The position numbers were made by a program, and so were the translations under genes. Below are positions 9,333 through 19,070 of a DNA stretch of 64,000 nt, one piece after another. The stretch is from the NCBI GenBank assembly GCA_017431685.1, contig JAFRKO010000037.1, forward strand, positions 24,271 to 88,270. The letters are read 5' to 3'. Source of the stretch: Mogibacterium sp. (GTDB lineage: Bacteria; Bacillota; Clostridia; Peptostreptococcales; Anaerovoracaceae). The number at the start of each line of letters is the position of its first letter. Positions within the stretch are counted from its first letter, which is position 1. Under the pieces are notes generated by a model. The model was not told where the DNA came from and searched no databases. It saw only the letters and a program-made list of their open reading frames with translations.

Positions 9333-12300
9333 TTATTCAAGTCCTTCCGGGTCAAATTCGTCTCCCAGTTTGAGCGACAGCATGCGTGAGATTCCCTGCT
9401 CAGGCATTGTTACTCCGTAAAGCACATCCGCGTGCTCCATTGTCGCCTTCTGGTGTGTTATGAGTGCAAACTGTATGTTTTCAAAATTTTTGAGATAATC
9501 AGAGAACCTCTCGATATTCACTTCATCGAGTGCCGCCTCAACTTCATCCAGTATGACGAACGGAGTCGGTTTGGCCTTAAGTACAGCAAACATAAGAGCT
9601 ATAGCGGTAAGTGTCTTTTCTCCGCCGGAAAGAAGATTTATGTTTTTCAGCTTCTTTCCAGGAGGCTGGGCAGTTATCTCGATTCCTGATTCAAGAGGTT
9701 TAGTCTCATCTTCAAGTCTGAGCTCCGAATATCCGCCTCCGAAGAGTTCCCTGAATGACTGTTCAAAGTTGACAACGACACGGTCGAAGTTCTCCTTGAA
9801 CTTTGTTCTTATGGTTTTGTCCATGTTGGAAATGATCTCATTCAGCTCATTCATAGCCTTTGTAAGATCTGCTTCCTGAGCTGTCATAAACTCATATCTC
9901 TTGCTGACAGCCTTATATTCTTCTATAGCGCCGACATTTACATCCCCGAGCTCCGCCAGGCGCAGTCTTATTTCTCTTGACTCGCGGTTTCCGGCAGTGA
10001 TGGCGAAGTTTTCATCTTTCATATCGAGAGCTTCAGCATATGAGACTTCGAAATCATCCCAGAGTTTATCTTTCTGCGTATCAAGCAGGGTCTCATTTCT
10101 GGCTGTCCTTACCTCAAGCCTGTAACGCTCGTCACGTACATTCTCTATTTCTTCTCTGTCTTTCTTCTGAGATGCCATGAGTGCATCGCTTCTGCTTCGA
10201 CCATCCTCGAGTCTGGAGGTGATGTCAGCGATCTTTTTCTCAAGTTCAGCTTTTTCCAGGCTTAGCGCGCGTTCAAGATCTCCGGATTCCTCGTTTGAAG
10301 TAGTGAGTCTCTCCTTGTCTTCATTGAGTTCTTTCTGCAGCGTGAGGTTATCCTCAACTGTTGCTTCAAGTTCGGTGACATCGTCCCTGACTCGCTCTAT
10401 CATCTCGTTATCGGCAAGCATTCTCGATTCACGCTCTCCTATCTTTACCTTGAGAGCAACGATGGCTTCATTGTCATGCTCGATCACAGGCTTGATATCT
10501 TCCGCCTCTTTCATCAGTGCCTCAGCTTTCGCCTCAGCCTCGCCGTATTCCTTTTCTGCCTCTTCGATGCTCTTTTTGTGACCGGATATCATGGCCTCTG
10601 CTCTTTCGATATCTGAGTCGAGAGTTTCCATATTGGATCTGAATCTCTCTGCTGCACCTTCGTCCTCTTTTACAAGAGATTCCGCATGCTCTCTGTCGGC
10701 TTTGAGAACGTTGCCGGCGATATCCAGCTCTGTGATTACAGAACGAAGAATGTCTCTCTCAGCCCTGAGCTTAATTCTTTCCTCATCGAGTTTCGCTCTT
10801 GAGGCGCTGAGTTCAGCAGTCATAGCATTGTAATCTGCAATTTTGTCCTTAAGTGTGCTTATTTCTTTTTTACGGTCAAGAAGGTTCGCAGTTCTGTTTT
10901 TGTACCTTCCTCCGGTGATTGCTCCGAATGCATTTATGACCTCGCCATCCTTAGTGACTATCCTGAATCCTCCTATCTCCATTTTGGAGATACGGATGGC
11001 TCTCTCCATATCTTCTGCGATGATCACCCTGCACAGCAGATAATCAACGATTTCTCTGTAACGCTCATCGCAGCCTACCATTTCTGAAGCTATTCCTATA
11101 TAACCGGCAGCAGAACTTACACTCCGGCTGACCCTCAGTCTGTCAGCTCTTACCGACTTAACCGGAAGAAATGTCGCTCTGCCCAGACCAGTCTGTTTGA
11201 GCCATTCGATAGTACCTTTGGCAGAAGCATCATCTTCACATACGATATTCTGCAGTGAATTCCCAAGAGCTGTTTCTACAGCTGTTTCATATCCGCGCGG
11301 AACCTCGATTATATCGGAAACAGTGCCGATAATGCCCTGACGGCCGGCGTTCATGACAGATCTGACCGCATTGTTGTAACCTTCGTAGTTGGATTCCATC
11401 TCTTCGATGGTGCTTCGGCGGGCAATAGCCTGGTTGCATCTGACAGAGATCTCATCAATGGCCTTGATATTTTTCTCAATCTTTGTTGCTACAGTAATTA
11501 TCTTATCGTTAACCGAATCCAGTTCCTCTTTTTTTGCTTTCAGAGCAGTCTCATTTTCATCGATTTTCTGCTCTATTTGCTTAAGATTCTCTTTGTTCTC
11601 AGCATCTGTTCTGTCTCTTGTCTCAAATTCCTCTTTCAGAGTCTCTTTGCGCTCTTCAAGTGTCGTTTTATAATTGCTCAGAGTCTTTATCTCGGCATTT
11701 CTGGTGACGTTTCGATGGTTGATGTCTATCAGCCTGTTTTTTATCTCCTCCGTCTGCATGGCAATCGATGAAGATCTGCGGGAGTCCTCATTGAACTTCA
11801 CCACCGCATCTTCAAGCTCTGTTCTGAGCTTGTCCATGTCACGGTTCATCGCTTTTTCGCCTTCTTCAAGTCTGGACAGTTCGGCTCTTTCTGTGACAAG
11901 CCTCTCGTTTGCCGAGTTCAGCTCCTCTTCGAGCCTGCTGAGCTCTTTTTCAATATTTGCAAGGCGTTCCTTATTGAGCTTTCCGCCGCTGGTAATATCC
12001 GCAAGTTCATCGATCGCTTCAAGGAGTCTTGCATTAGTACTTCCGAATTCCTCATTGAGATCCGACTCGCTGTCTCTGATTACTTCGAGTTTTTCCTCTG
12101 TATCTGCCAGTCTTGCTGATGTGAGATCGAGCTTTGACTGAAGGGCTTCGAGTTCCTCCTTGCCTTCACGCACGCTGATCTCAAGATTTTCGAGGTTGTG
12201 AAGGATTATATTGATCCCGAGAGTTTTATATCTGTCTCTCAGTCCTATATACTCTGCAGCCTTCTCAGAATCTTCTTTAAGTCCGTCAATACGTCCTTCA

Positions 12301-12893
12301 ATCTCCGCAATTATGTCCCTTACCCTGTCCAGATCAACAGTCGCCGCTTTGAGTTTGTTCTCAGCTTCGTTCTTCCTGCTTTTATAAAGCACTACTCCTG
12401 CGGCTTCTTCGAATATCTGTCTTCTGTTTTCAGGTCTTGTGCTGACTATGTCAGCTATCTTTCCCTGGCCTATGATCGAATATCCTTCGACACCAATGCC
12501 TGTATCCATGAAAAGTTCACGTATATCCCTAAGTCTGCATTGATTGCCGTTTATGAGATATTCGCTCTCCCCTGAACGGAACATACGCCTGGTGACTGCA
12601 ACTTCATTGTATTCAAGCGGCAATATACCGTTTGAATTGTCAATAACAAGCGTAACCTCGGCCATACCCTTTGGTTTTCTTGTTGCCGTTCCTGCGAAAA
12701 TGACATCCTGCATTTTCGAGCCGCGCAGCTGCTTGGAACTCTGCTCGCCGAGCACCCATCTGAGGGCATCGGAGATGTTGCTCTTGCCGCTTCCATTCGG
12801 GCCAATTATGCAGGTAACGCCTTCATTAAGTTCTATGTTTACAGGGTCTGCAAATGATTTGAAGCCCTGCATCTCTATCCTTTTAAAATACAA
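9333..12893 (-). CDS. smc: Chromosome segregation protein SMC
   Basis: This is the condensin ATPase that organises and segregates the chromosome together with ScpA and ScpB. It is 1186 residues. The Walker A motif GPNGSGKSN (31-39) is at the N-terminus; two long Glu/Lys/Leu-rich coiled-coil arms flank a hinge at about 505-660 (including GYIGIASE and GAITGGRYKN); the C-terminal head has the signature LLSGGEKTLTAIAL and Walker B FVILDEVEAALDE. It starts three bases after rnc ends and precedes ftsY. scpA and scpB are not in the window. Confidence 0.98.
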   Translation of the reverse strand: MYFKRIEMQGFKSFADPVNIELNEGVTCIIGPNGSGKSNISDALRWVLGEQSSKQLRGSKMQDVIFAGTATRKPKGMAEVTLVIDNSNGILPLEYNEVAVTRRMFRSGESEYLINGNQCRLRDIRELFMDTGIGVEGYSIIGQGKIADIVSTRPENRRQIFEEAAGVVLYKSRKNEAENKLKAATVDLDRVRDIIAEIEGRIDGLKEDSEKAAEYIGLRDRYKTLGINIILHNLENLEISVREGKEELEALQSKLDLTSARLADTEEKLEVIRDSESDLNEEFGSTNARLLEAIDELADITSGGKLNKERLANIEKELSRLEEELNSANERLVTERAELSRLEEGEKAMNRDMDKLRTELEDAVVKFNEDSRRSSSIAMQTEEIKNRLIDINHRNVTRNAEIKTLSNYKTTLEERKETLKEEFETRDRTDAENKENLKQIEQKIDENETALKAKKEELDSVNDKIITVATKIEKNIKAIDEISVRCNQAIARRSTIEEMESNYEGYNNAVRSVMNAGRQGIIGTVSDIIEVPRGYETAVETALGNSLQNIVCEDDASAKGTIEWLKQTGLGRATFLPVKSVRADRLRVSRSVSSAAGYIGIASEMVGCDERYREIVDYLLCRVIIAEDMERAIRISKMEIGGFRIVTKDGEVINAFGAITGGRYKNRTANLLDRKKEISTLKDKIADYNAMTAELSASRAKLDEERIKLRAERDILRSVITELDIAGNVLKADREHAESLVKEDEGAAERFRSNMETLDSDIERAEAMISGHKKSIEEAEKEYGEAEAKAEALMKEAEDIKPVIEHDNEAIVALKVKIGERESRMLADNEMIERVRDDVTELEATVEDNLTLQKELNEDKERLTTSNEESGDLERALSLEKAELEKKIADITSRLEDGRSRSDALMASQKKDREEIENVRDERYRLEVRTARNETLLDTQKDKLWDDFEVSYAEALDMKDENFAITAGNRESREIRLRLAELGDVNVGAIEEYKAVSKRYEFMTAQEADLTKAMNELNEIISNMDKTIRTKFKENFDRVVVNFEQSFRELFGGGYSELRLEDETKPLESGIEITAQPPGKKLKNINLLSGGEKTLTAIALMFAVLKAKPTPFVILDEVEAALDEVNIERFSDYLKNFENIQFALITHQKATMEHADVLYGVTMPEQGISRMLSLKLGDEFDPEGLE

Positions 12894-12896
12894 CTG

Positions 12897-13595
12897 CTAT
12901 ACTCCCTTCGAAAGTGCATCTTCAGCTGCTGCCTGCTCGGCTTTTGCTTTGCTCTGACCAGTGCCCCTGCCTGCTGTCTTTCCGTTTATCTCTACTTCTA
13001 TTGTGAATGTCTTGTTGTGATCAGGACCTGACTCCGCAACTTTGCGGTATTCTATCCTTACGTTGTGATCTGCTTCCTGCAGCTTCTCCTGGAGTTTTGT
13101 CTTGAAGTCCTTGTTCAGCTTTCCCTGTGCTCCGAGAACGATGCGTTTCTCCAGCAGTCTGAGTATGGTTTCACGGCCCGCTTCGTAACCTCCATCTAGT
13201 ATTATTGCCCCGACAAGAGCCTCAAATGCGTCAGCAAGTATAGATGATTTGTTTCTTCCGCCGCTTGCTTCCTCACCTTTTCCGAGATAGAGAAACTCTC
13301 CGAGTCCCATTTCGGATGCTGTACCGGCCAGCGAATCTTCGCATACAACATCTGCTCTGCATCTCGACAGAATGCCTTCATGGGCTGATCCCATAATCTC
13401 AAAAAGTCTCGCTCCTACAACCGCATCAACATAAGCGTCTCCGATGAACTCAAGCCGCTCATTATTACGCTCATATCCGAGTTTATGTTCTGATGCATAA
13501 GAGCTGTGAGTAAGCGCGGTTTTCACCAGCTTTTCATTTTTGAACCGGTATCCGATCAATTTGTATAGTTTTTCAAAATCAACGGCCTGCGCCAT
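12897..13595 (-). CDS. rnc: Ribonuclease III
   Basis: This double-strand-specific endoribonuclease is involved in rRNA and mRNA processing. From ATG 13595 it is 232 residues. The catalytic domain carries ERLEFIGDAYVDAVV, the RNase III signature, with a later acidic catalytic residue in ILADAFEALVGA, and a C-terminal double-stranded RNA-binding domain follows from about residue 155. I chose 13595 rather than the ATG six bases upstream because AAGGAG is 7 bases from the former and only one from the latter. Its ribosome site overlaps the plsX stop codon, which suggests coupling. Confidence 0.97.
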   Translation of the reverse strand: MAQAVDFEKLYKLIGYRFKNEKLVKTALTHSSYASEHKLGYERNNERLEFIGDAYVDAVVGARLFEIMGSAHEGILSRCRADVVCEDSLAGTASEMGLGEFLYLGKGEEASGGRNKSSILADAFEALVGAIILDGGYEAGRETILRLLEKRIVLGAQGKLNKDFKTKLQEKLQEADHNVRIEYRKVAESGPDHNKTFTIEVEINGKTAGRGTGQSKAKAEQAAAEDALSKGV

Positions 13596-13606
13596 TATCA
13601 TTCTCC

Positions 13607-14617
13607 TTAATCAGCAAACTCCTCGCTGCTTGCAATCGCTTCAGCGATCATTCCCGTTATATCATTGTCCACATAGTCGACAGCTCTGTGGATAGCATAA
13701 TAAACCTCAGTTGCTTTTGAATTTCCGTGTATCTTGAGTACTGCGCCCTTAAGGCCGAGTATCGGTGCTCCGCCTGCGTCAGAATAGTCAAAGACCTCTT
13801 TGATTTCTTTTATCTTGCTGTATGCCAGCATAGCTCCGGCCTTTGCAATGAATCCTTCTGTAAGTTTACGCTTGAACTCTCCCATGATGGCAAGGCTCAT
13901 GCCTTCACTGCTCTTCAGATAGATGTTTCCGCTGAATCCGTCGGTAACCACTACATCAGTTTCTCCGAAGATAACATCACGCGCCTCAATGTTTCCCTTG
14001 AAGTTCAGCCCGCTGTCCTTGAGCATATTGAACGCAGTCTTGTGCAGGTCATCACCCTTTCCTTCTTCTGCGCCGACATTCAGCAACCTTACAACAGGTG
14101 CTTCATTTCCGGTGATTCCCTTCACGAAAATGCTGCCCATAATTCCGTACTGGTAAATGTATTCAGGCTTTGCTTCTACACTTGCTCCACAGTCGAGAAG
14201 CAGTGTAACGCCCTCTCTGCCGGCACGCGGGAACCATGCGGCTATAGCAGGTCTTTTAATTCCTTTAATGCGGCCGAGTATAAGAAGGCCTCCTGCAAGA
14301 AGAGCGCCTGTGCTTCCGCCCGAAATAAAGATATCCGCTTCACCTGTTTTCAGCATGTTCATACCTTTAACAATGGTCGAATCCTTCTTCTTTCTGACAG
14401 CCATAGCCGGCGTTTCTTCATTCGTTATGACTTCCGTGGCATCGATGACCTCAATATTGTCACCTTTCCACCTGTTCTCTCTGAGCTGCTCACTAATGAC
14501 ATCTTCCGGTCCGATAATAGCAACTGTCTCGCTTATTTCTGACGCTGCCCTGATCGCTCCTTTAACTATCTCTTCAGGAGCAAAATCGCCGCCCATTCCA
14601 TCTATCAAGATCTTCAT
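13607..14617 (-). CDS. plsX: Phosphate acyltransferase PlsX
   Basis: This soluble enzyme converts acyl-ACP to acyl-phosphate, the donor used by PlsY. It is 336 residues, starting MKILIDGMGGD with GGAGG six bases upstream. Family motifs include GGDFAPEEIVKGA, FISGGSTGALLAGG, VTDGFSGNI and GGAPILG(L)KG. It is the first gene of plsX-rnc-smc-ftsY and is preceded by an extended -10 promoter at 14701. The usual upstream partner rpmF is absent here, and I see no recognisable FapR operator. Confidence 0.97.
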   Translation of the reverse strand: MKILIDGMGGDFAPEEIVKGAIRAASEISETVAIIGPEDVISEQLRENRWKGDNIEVIDATEVITNEETPAMAVRKKKDSTIVKGMNMLKTGEADIFISGGSTGALLAGGLLILGRIKGIKRPAIAAWFPRAGREGVTLLLDCGASVEAKPEYIYQYGIMGSIFVKGITGNEAPVVRLLNVGAEEGKGDDLHKTAFNMLKDSGLNFKGNIEARDVIFGETDVVVTDGFSGNIYLKSSEGMSLAIMGEFKRKLTEGFIAKAGAMLAYSKIKEIKEVFDYSDAGGAPILGLKGAVLKIHGNSKATEVYYAIHRAVDYVDNDITGMIAEAIASSEEFAD

Positions 14618-14700
14618 AAGTTACCTCCGAAAACCCATTCTTCAGTGCAAATGCACATAGTTATCTATCAAATCATATTCATTACATAAATAATCAATGT

Positions 14701-14709
14701 ATTATATCA
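14701..14709 (-). promoter_or_regulatory. Promoter of the plsX-rnc-smc-ftsY operon (extended -10)
   Basis: The minus strand reads TGATATAAT, a TGn extension plus a consensus TATAAT (-10 at 14701-14706), about 85 bases before the plsX start. No good -35 is visible, which is usual for extended -10 promoters. A 12-base palindrome lies at 14645-14656 in the presumed leader. Confidence 0.6.
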
Positions 14710-14749
14710 TAAAATAGCTTTACAGGCTTCTGATTTTGTCGTTGTACAC

Positions 14750-14777
14750 AATATAAAACGGAGCATTTATGCTCCGT
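14750..14777 (-). terminator. Intrinsic terminator after rlmN
   Basis: ACGGAGCA and TGCTCCGT form an 8-bp perfect stem with a 4-base loop (14758-14777), followed on the minus strand by TTTATATTG. It lies 24 bases beyond the rlmN stop. Confidence 0.75.
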
Positions 14778-14801
14778 ATACTGTATATAGATTTTTACAA
14801 A

Positions 14802-15833
14802 TTATCTGTTTCTTCTTAGCTGGCCGCAGGCAGCATCTATGTCGCTTCCGAGAGTTCTTCTTACGGTAACGGCCACGCCGTTGTTCTCCAGTATCCTTTT
14901 GAAAGCAGCAACACTCTTTCCATTGGCTGTTTTGTACTCTCTGCCTCTGACTTCATTCAGCGGTATGAGATTAACATGTGACAGCCACCCTTTCATTTCT
15001 GATGCCAGTTCTTTTGCGCATGCAGCGCTGTCATTCACACCATTAATAACCGCATATTCAAAGGTTATACGCCGACCCGTAAGCTCCGTATACTCCCTGC
15101 ATGCTTTCATAAGCTCATAATAGTCATATCTTCTGGCTACAGGCATAGTCAGCTCTCTGAGTTTCTGATTGGAAGCATGAAGCGATACTGCAAGATTAAC
15201 CTGCGGAAAGTCAATTGCGAATTGTCTTATCTTAGGAATAATTCCGCATGTCGATACAGTTATATTGCGCAGTCCCAGATTATATCCTTTTTTATCGTGT
15301 ATGAGTCGGATAAAGCGCGACAGCCCGTCATAATTGTCAAAAGGCTCACCCATTCCCATAACAACAACGTGTCCGATATCTTCTCCTGTGAGATTTCTCA
15401 TTGCGAGCACCTGGGCAAGCATCTCGCCTCCTGTAAGACTTCTGTCCAGGCCGTCCATAGTAGAGGCACAGAAGGTGCACCCCATACGGCACCCTGACTG
15501 TGACGATATGCAAATTGAATTTCCATATTCATACTTCATAAAAACAGACTCCACCTGGGTGCCGTCAGCGAACTCAAAAAGACACTTTACAGTACCGTCC
15601 CTTGATTCCTGTCTTCGCACCGCTTCAGGTAAACCTATGTAGAAGGTTTCTGCAAGTCCCGTCCTCAATGCTGCGGGTACGTTTTTCATTTCATCGAAGC
15701 CTGCAGCGCCTTTTGCAAGCCAGCCGAATATCTGCGCCGCTCTGAACTTCTTTTCACCCAGTTCTGCAGCAACGGTCTCAAGCTCTTCAGGCATGTAATC
15801 CAGAATATTGTTTTTGTGTTCTTCTGTCCTCAT
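14802..15833 (-). CDS. rlmN: Dual-specificity rRNA/tRNA adenine-C2 methyltransferase RlmN
   Basis: This radical-SAM enzyme methylates C2 of A2503 in 23S rRNA and A37 of some tRNAs. From ATG 15833 it is 343 residues. The radical-SAM C-x3-C-x2-C is in SGCRMGCTFC; GEPFDNYD and the substrate-methylating region follow, and the C-terminal RTLGSDIDAACGQL holds the second catalytic cysteine. A TTG three codons upstream is possible, but ATG has the better, though weak, upstream purines (GGAAAA). The start sits only a few bases after the ileS terminator T-tract, so expression is likely low or depends on read-through. Confidence 0.95.
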   Translation of the reverse strand: MRTEEHKNNILDYMPEELETVAAELGEKKFRAAQIFGWLAKGAAGFDEMKNVPAALRTGLAETFYIGLPEAVRRQESRDGTVKCLFEFADGTQVESVFMKYEYGNSICISSQSGCRMGCTFCASTMDGLDRSLTGGEMLAQVLAMRNLTGEDIGHVVVMGMGEPFDNYDGLSRFIRLIHDKKGYNLGLRNITVSTCGIIPKIRQFAIDFPQVNLAVSLHASNQKLRELTMPVARRYDYYELMKACREYTELTGRRITFEYAVINGVNDSAACAKELASEMKGWLSHVNLIPLNEVRGREYKTANGKSVAAFKRILENNGVAVTVRRTLGSDIDAACGQLRRNR

Positions 15834-15838
15834 ATTTT

Positions 15839-15881
15839 CCAAAAAACAGTTGCCTGCGTCCGTATATCGTCCACAGGCAAC
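15839..15881 (-). terminator. Intrinsic terminator after ileS
   Basis: GTTGCCTG and CAGGCAAC form an 8-bp stem around a 17-base loop (15849-15881), followed on the minus strand by TGTTTTTTGG. It starts 10 bases after the ileS stop and its T-tract runs into the rlmN start region. Confidence 0.8.
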
Positions 15882-15891
15882 AATCAGATTT

Positions 15892-18800
15892 TTATTTTAT
15901 TCTCTCTACAGCGAGACCGGTCTTGTGGCCATTGATATCAAATGCAGGGAGATCTTCCTTTTCTTCGATGCTGACTGCGATAGTCTCATCCATGATGAAA
16001 TCCCTGGCTCCCTCTACAGCAGCTTTGATCTCATCATCTGCAGCCATATAGATCTTTATCTCATCCATCATCTCGAAGTCAGCCTGCTTACGTAGCTGCT
16101 GGATCTTTGAGATTACCTCGCGTACGTAACCCTGTTCAATAAGCTCAGGTGTAAGTGTCGTGTCGAGAATCGTGAACACGTTGTTGTCCATACCTACAAC
16201 GAATCCTTCCTTGGAGGAGATTCTTACATCTACGAGGTCTTCTGTGATCTCGTAATCCTGTCCGCCAAGTGTCATTGTCACAGGGCCTGCGTTGAGCGCA
16301 GCGATCATTTCCTTGGCATCTGCCTGTGCGAGCTTGCCTCCGAATTCCTTGACATTCCTGCCAAGAACAGGACCTGCGGCTCTGAAGTTAGGCTTGATAC
16401 TGAAATCCATGTACTTGTCGAGCTCATCCTCGAACTGTACCTCGTGAACGTTGAGCTCTTCCTTGATAAGATCTGTGAGGTCGCTGATCACATCTCTGTA
16501 GCTTCCATCTACGATGACCTTGCTTAGAGGCTGACGAACTTTGAGCTTCTCCTGCTCTCTGGTGCTGCGTCCGAGATTGACCAGGATCTTTACGAGATCC
16601 ATTCTTTCCTCAGTGCGGTCATCAATGAGGCTGTCGTCTGCTTCAGGATAATAAGCGACGTGTACTGTAGTCTCGCCGGTAAGCTTTGTGTAGATCTCGT
16701 CTGAAATGAATGGCGCGATCGGAGCCATCATTTTGGCAACGCCTGTCAGCACTTCGTAAGTCGTTGCGTATGCAGATCTCTTGTCGACTGTCATGCTGTC
16801 TCCTTCACCTTCAGCGAAAAATCTTCTTCTGGCTCTTCTGATGTACCAGTTGGAGAGGTCGCCGTCAATGAATTCGCCGATAGCCCTCACAGTCCTCATG
16901 TGATCGTATTCGTCCATAGCTTCTATGGTTGTTTTGATGAGTCTGTTGTATTTGGAGATTATCCATCTGTCCAGCTCAGGTCTCTCATCATAAGGCACGT
17001 TGAGATGCTTCTTCTCTACCTTGTCAATGTTTGCATAGAGGCAGAAGAAATTGTATGTGTTTCTGAGAGTGCTGAACACCTTGCTGATAACTTCCCTTAT
17101 ACCATCCTCGTCAAATTTGGTCGGAGTCCATGCAGGTGATCCGTAGAGCAGATACCATCTGACTGCATCTGTGCCGTACTTGTCCATCATCTCGAACGGA
17201 TTTACGGTGTTGCCGACGTGCTTCGACATCTTTTTGCCGTTCTTGTCGAGAATGAGGTCGTTTACGAGTACGTTTTTGTATGGAGCACAGCCCTTTACGA
17301 TGGTCGATATGGCCATAAGTGAATAGAACCATCCTCTGGTCTGGTCAATGCCTTCGCAGATGAAGTCTGCAGGGAACAGTTCTTCATCGAATCTGTCGCT
17401 GTTCTCAAACGGATAGTGCCACTGTGCAAACGGCATTGCTCCTGAGTCGAACCAGCAGTCCATAACTTCAGGGATCCTGTGCATGCTCTTTCCGCACTCA
17501 GGACACTTGATGGTTACATCATCAACGTACGGTCTGTGGAGCTCTATGCCCATGTCAATGCTCTGCTCAGCATCGGCTATAAGCTGCTCTCTTGAGCCTA
17601 CGCAGTGCAGATGTCCGCACTCACATTTCCAGATAGGTATCGGTGTTCCCCAGTATCTCGATCTGGAAATTGCCCAGTCTTTAACGTCTTCGAGCCAGTT
17701 TCCGAATCTCTTCTCGCCTACATATGGCGGATACCAGTTGACTGTATTGTTGTTTGCTACAAGCTCGTCTCTGAGCTTTGTCATCTCGATGTACCACGAC
17801 TTGTTTGCATAGTATACGAGAGGAGTTCCGCATCTCCAGCAGTGCGGATACGCGTGCTCAAGCTTCTGCTTAGCGTAGATCTTATCGTCCTGTGCGAGGT
17901 ACTTGATGATATCTACATCGAGGCCGTCTTCCATGACGAACCTGCCTGCCCATGGTGTCTCTGTGTAGCAGCCTCTCTCGTCTACCGGCTGCATTACTGC
18001 AAGGTTATACCTGCGTCCGCAGTTGTAGTCGTCTTCACCGAATGCAGGTGCTGTATGAACGATTCCGGTACCGTCCTCTGTCGATACGTAGTCCATGCAT
18101 GTAACGATAAATGCATTCTTGCCCTTTTCAGGAACGACGAATGGTTCAAGCTGTTCGTAAGTCCAGTACTCCATATCGGAGCCTTTTACCTTTTCAACCA
18201 CCTCATACTCATCCTTGCCGAAGGTCTTGTCTGCAAGAGCCTCAGCGACCCAAAGGAGGTTGCCTTCGTTTTCTCCGGACTTCATGAGACACTTGACGTA
18301 ATCTACATCAGGGCCTACAGTCAGAGCGATGTTGGAGGCAAGTGTCCAAGGTGTTGTTGTCCATGCAAGGAAGTACTCGTTGTCATGATCGACACCGGTT
18401 CTTCTGAACTTGCATGTGAGTGTGTTTACCTTAACGTCCTTGTATCCCTGAGCTACCTCATGTGAAGCAAGGCCGGTTCCACAGCGCGGGCAGTATGGAA
18501 GGATCTTATATCCCTCATAAACAAGTCCCTTGTCGAAAGCGTTCTTGATGATCCACCAGCCTGTTTCGATGTAATCGTTCTTATATGTTATATACGGATC
18601 TTCCATGTCGGCGAGATAAGCCATTTTCTCGGACATGTCAGTCCACATCTGTGTATACTTGAATACTGATTCGCGGCACTTCTCGTTGAACTCTTTGATA
18701 CCGTACTTTTCTATATTCTGCTTGCCGCTGAAACCGAGCTGCTTTTCTACCTCGATCTCTACAGGCAATCCGTGAGTGTCCCAGCCGCCTTTACGCTTTA

Positions 18801-19032
18801 CCTGGAACCCCCTCATAGTTTTGTATCTGTTAACGGAGTCCTTGAGAGTCCTTGCCATCATATGATGGATGCCCGGCTTGCCGTTCGCAGTCGGAGGTCC
18901 TTCATAGAAAATGAATGATGGAGCGCCCTCTCTGGCCTTGACACAAAGGTTGAGCATGTCGAGCTCGTTCCATTTTTTTACCTGTTCCTCCTGATATACG
19001 GCAACAGGCTTATCCGAAAGGTTTTCAAACAT
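15892..19032 (-). CDS. ileS: Isoleucyl-tRNA synthetase, type 2 (IleRS2)
   Basis: This class I aminoacyl-tRNA synthetase charges tRNA-Ile. It is 1046 residues, the size of eukaryote-like IleRS2 rather than the ~920-residue common bacterial type 1. The nucleotide-binding signature, normally HIGH, reads GIHH at residues 54-57 (PTANGKPGIHHMMAR). The KMSKS loop is KMSKH at 601-605. Editing-domain motifs TTTPWTLASN and GTGIVHTAPAFGEDD are present, as are zinc-type cysteine pairs. IleRS2 enzymes are known to be little affected by mupirocin. It has a short 5' region with an extended -10 promoter and no T-box leader, and ends at a strong terminator. Confidence 0.96.
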   Translation of the reverse strand: MFENLSDKPVAVYQEEQVKKWNELDMLNLCVKAREGAPSFIFYEGPPTANGKPGIHHMMARTLKDSVNRYKTMRGFQVKRKGGWDTHGLPVEIEVEKQLGFSGKQNIEKYGIKEFNEKCRESVFKYTQMWTDMSEKMAYLADMEDPYITYKNDYIETGWWIIKNAFDKGLVYEGYKILPYCPRCGTGLASHEVAQGYKDVKVNTLTCKFRRTGVDHDNEYFLAWTTTPWTLASNIALTVGPDVDYVKCLMKSGENEGNLLWVAEALADKTFGKDEYEVVEKVKGSDMEYWTYEQLEPFVVPEKGKNAFIVTCMDYVSTEDGTGIVHTAPAFGEDDYNCGRRYNLAVMQPVDERGCYTETPWAGRFVMEDGLDVDIIKYLAQDDKIYAKQKLEHAYPHCWRCGTPLVYYANKSWYIEMTKLRDELVANNNTVNWYPPYVGEKRFGNWLEDVKDWAISRSRYWGTPIPIWKCECGHLHCVGSREQLIADAEQSIDMGIELHRPYVDDVTIKCPECGKSMHRIPEVMDCWFDSGAMPFAQWHYPFENSDRFDEELFPADFICEGIDQTRGWFYSLMAISTIVKGCAPYKNVLVNDLILDKNGKKMSKHVGNTVNPFEMMDKYGTDAVRWYLLYGSPAWTPTKFDEDGIREVISKVFSTLRNTYNFFCLYANIDKVEKKHLNVPYDERPELDRWIISKYNRLIKTTIEAMDEYDHMRTVRAIGEFIDGDLSNWYIRRARRRFFAEGEGDSMTVDKRSAYATTYEVLTGVAKMMAPIAPFISDEIYTKLTGETTVHVAYYPEADDSLIDDRTEERMDLVKILVNLGRSTREQEKLKVRQPLSKVIVDGSYRDVISDLTDLIKEELNVHEVQFEDELDKYMDFSIKPNFRAAGPVLGRNVKEFGGKLAQADAKEMIAALNAGPVTMTLGGQDYEITEDLVDVRISSKEGFVVGMDNNVFTILDTTLTPELIEQGYVREVISKIQQLRKQADFEMMDEIKIYMAADDEIKAAVEGARDFIMDETIAVSIEEKEDLPAFDINGHKTGLAVERIK

Positions 19033-19070
19033 GTTTTAATTCTCCTGTTTCTTGATTTCACAACCTAATT

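Noticed and set aside
13727..14542. 271-codon open frame antisense to plsX
   Set aside because: Cysteine- and serine-rich shadow translation with no start signals, opposite a certain gene.
14618..14757. FapR operator upstream of plsX
   Set aside because: I found no match to the known TTAGTACCT-type palindrome.
17605..18465. 286-codon open frame antisense to ileS
   Set aside because: The translation has no recognisable domain and lies wholly within the ileS catalytic and editing regions.
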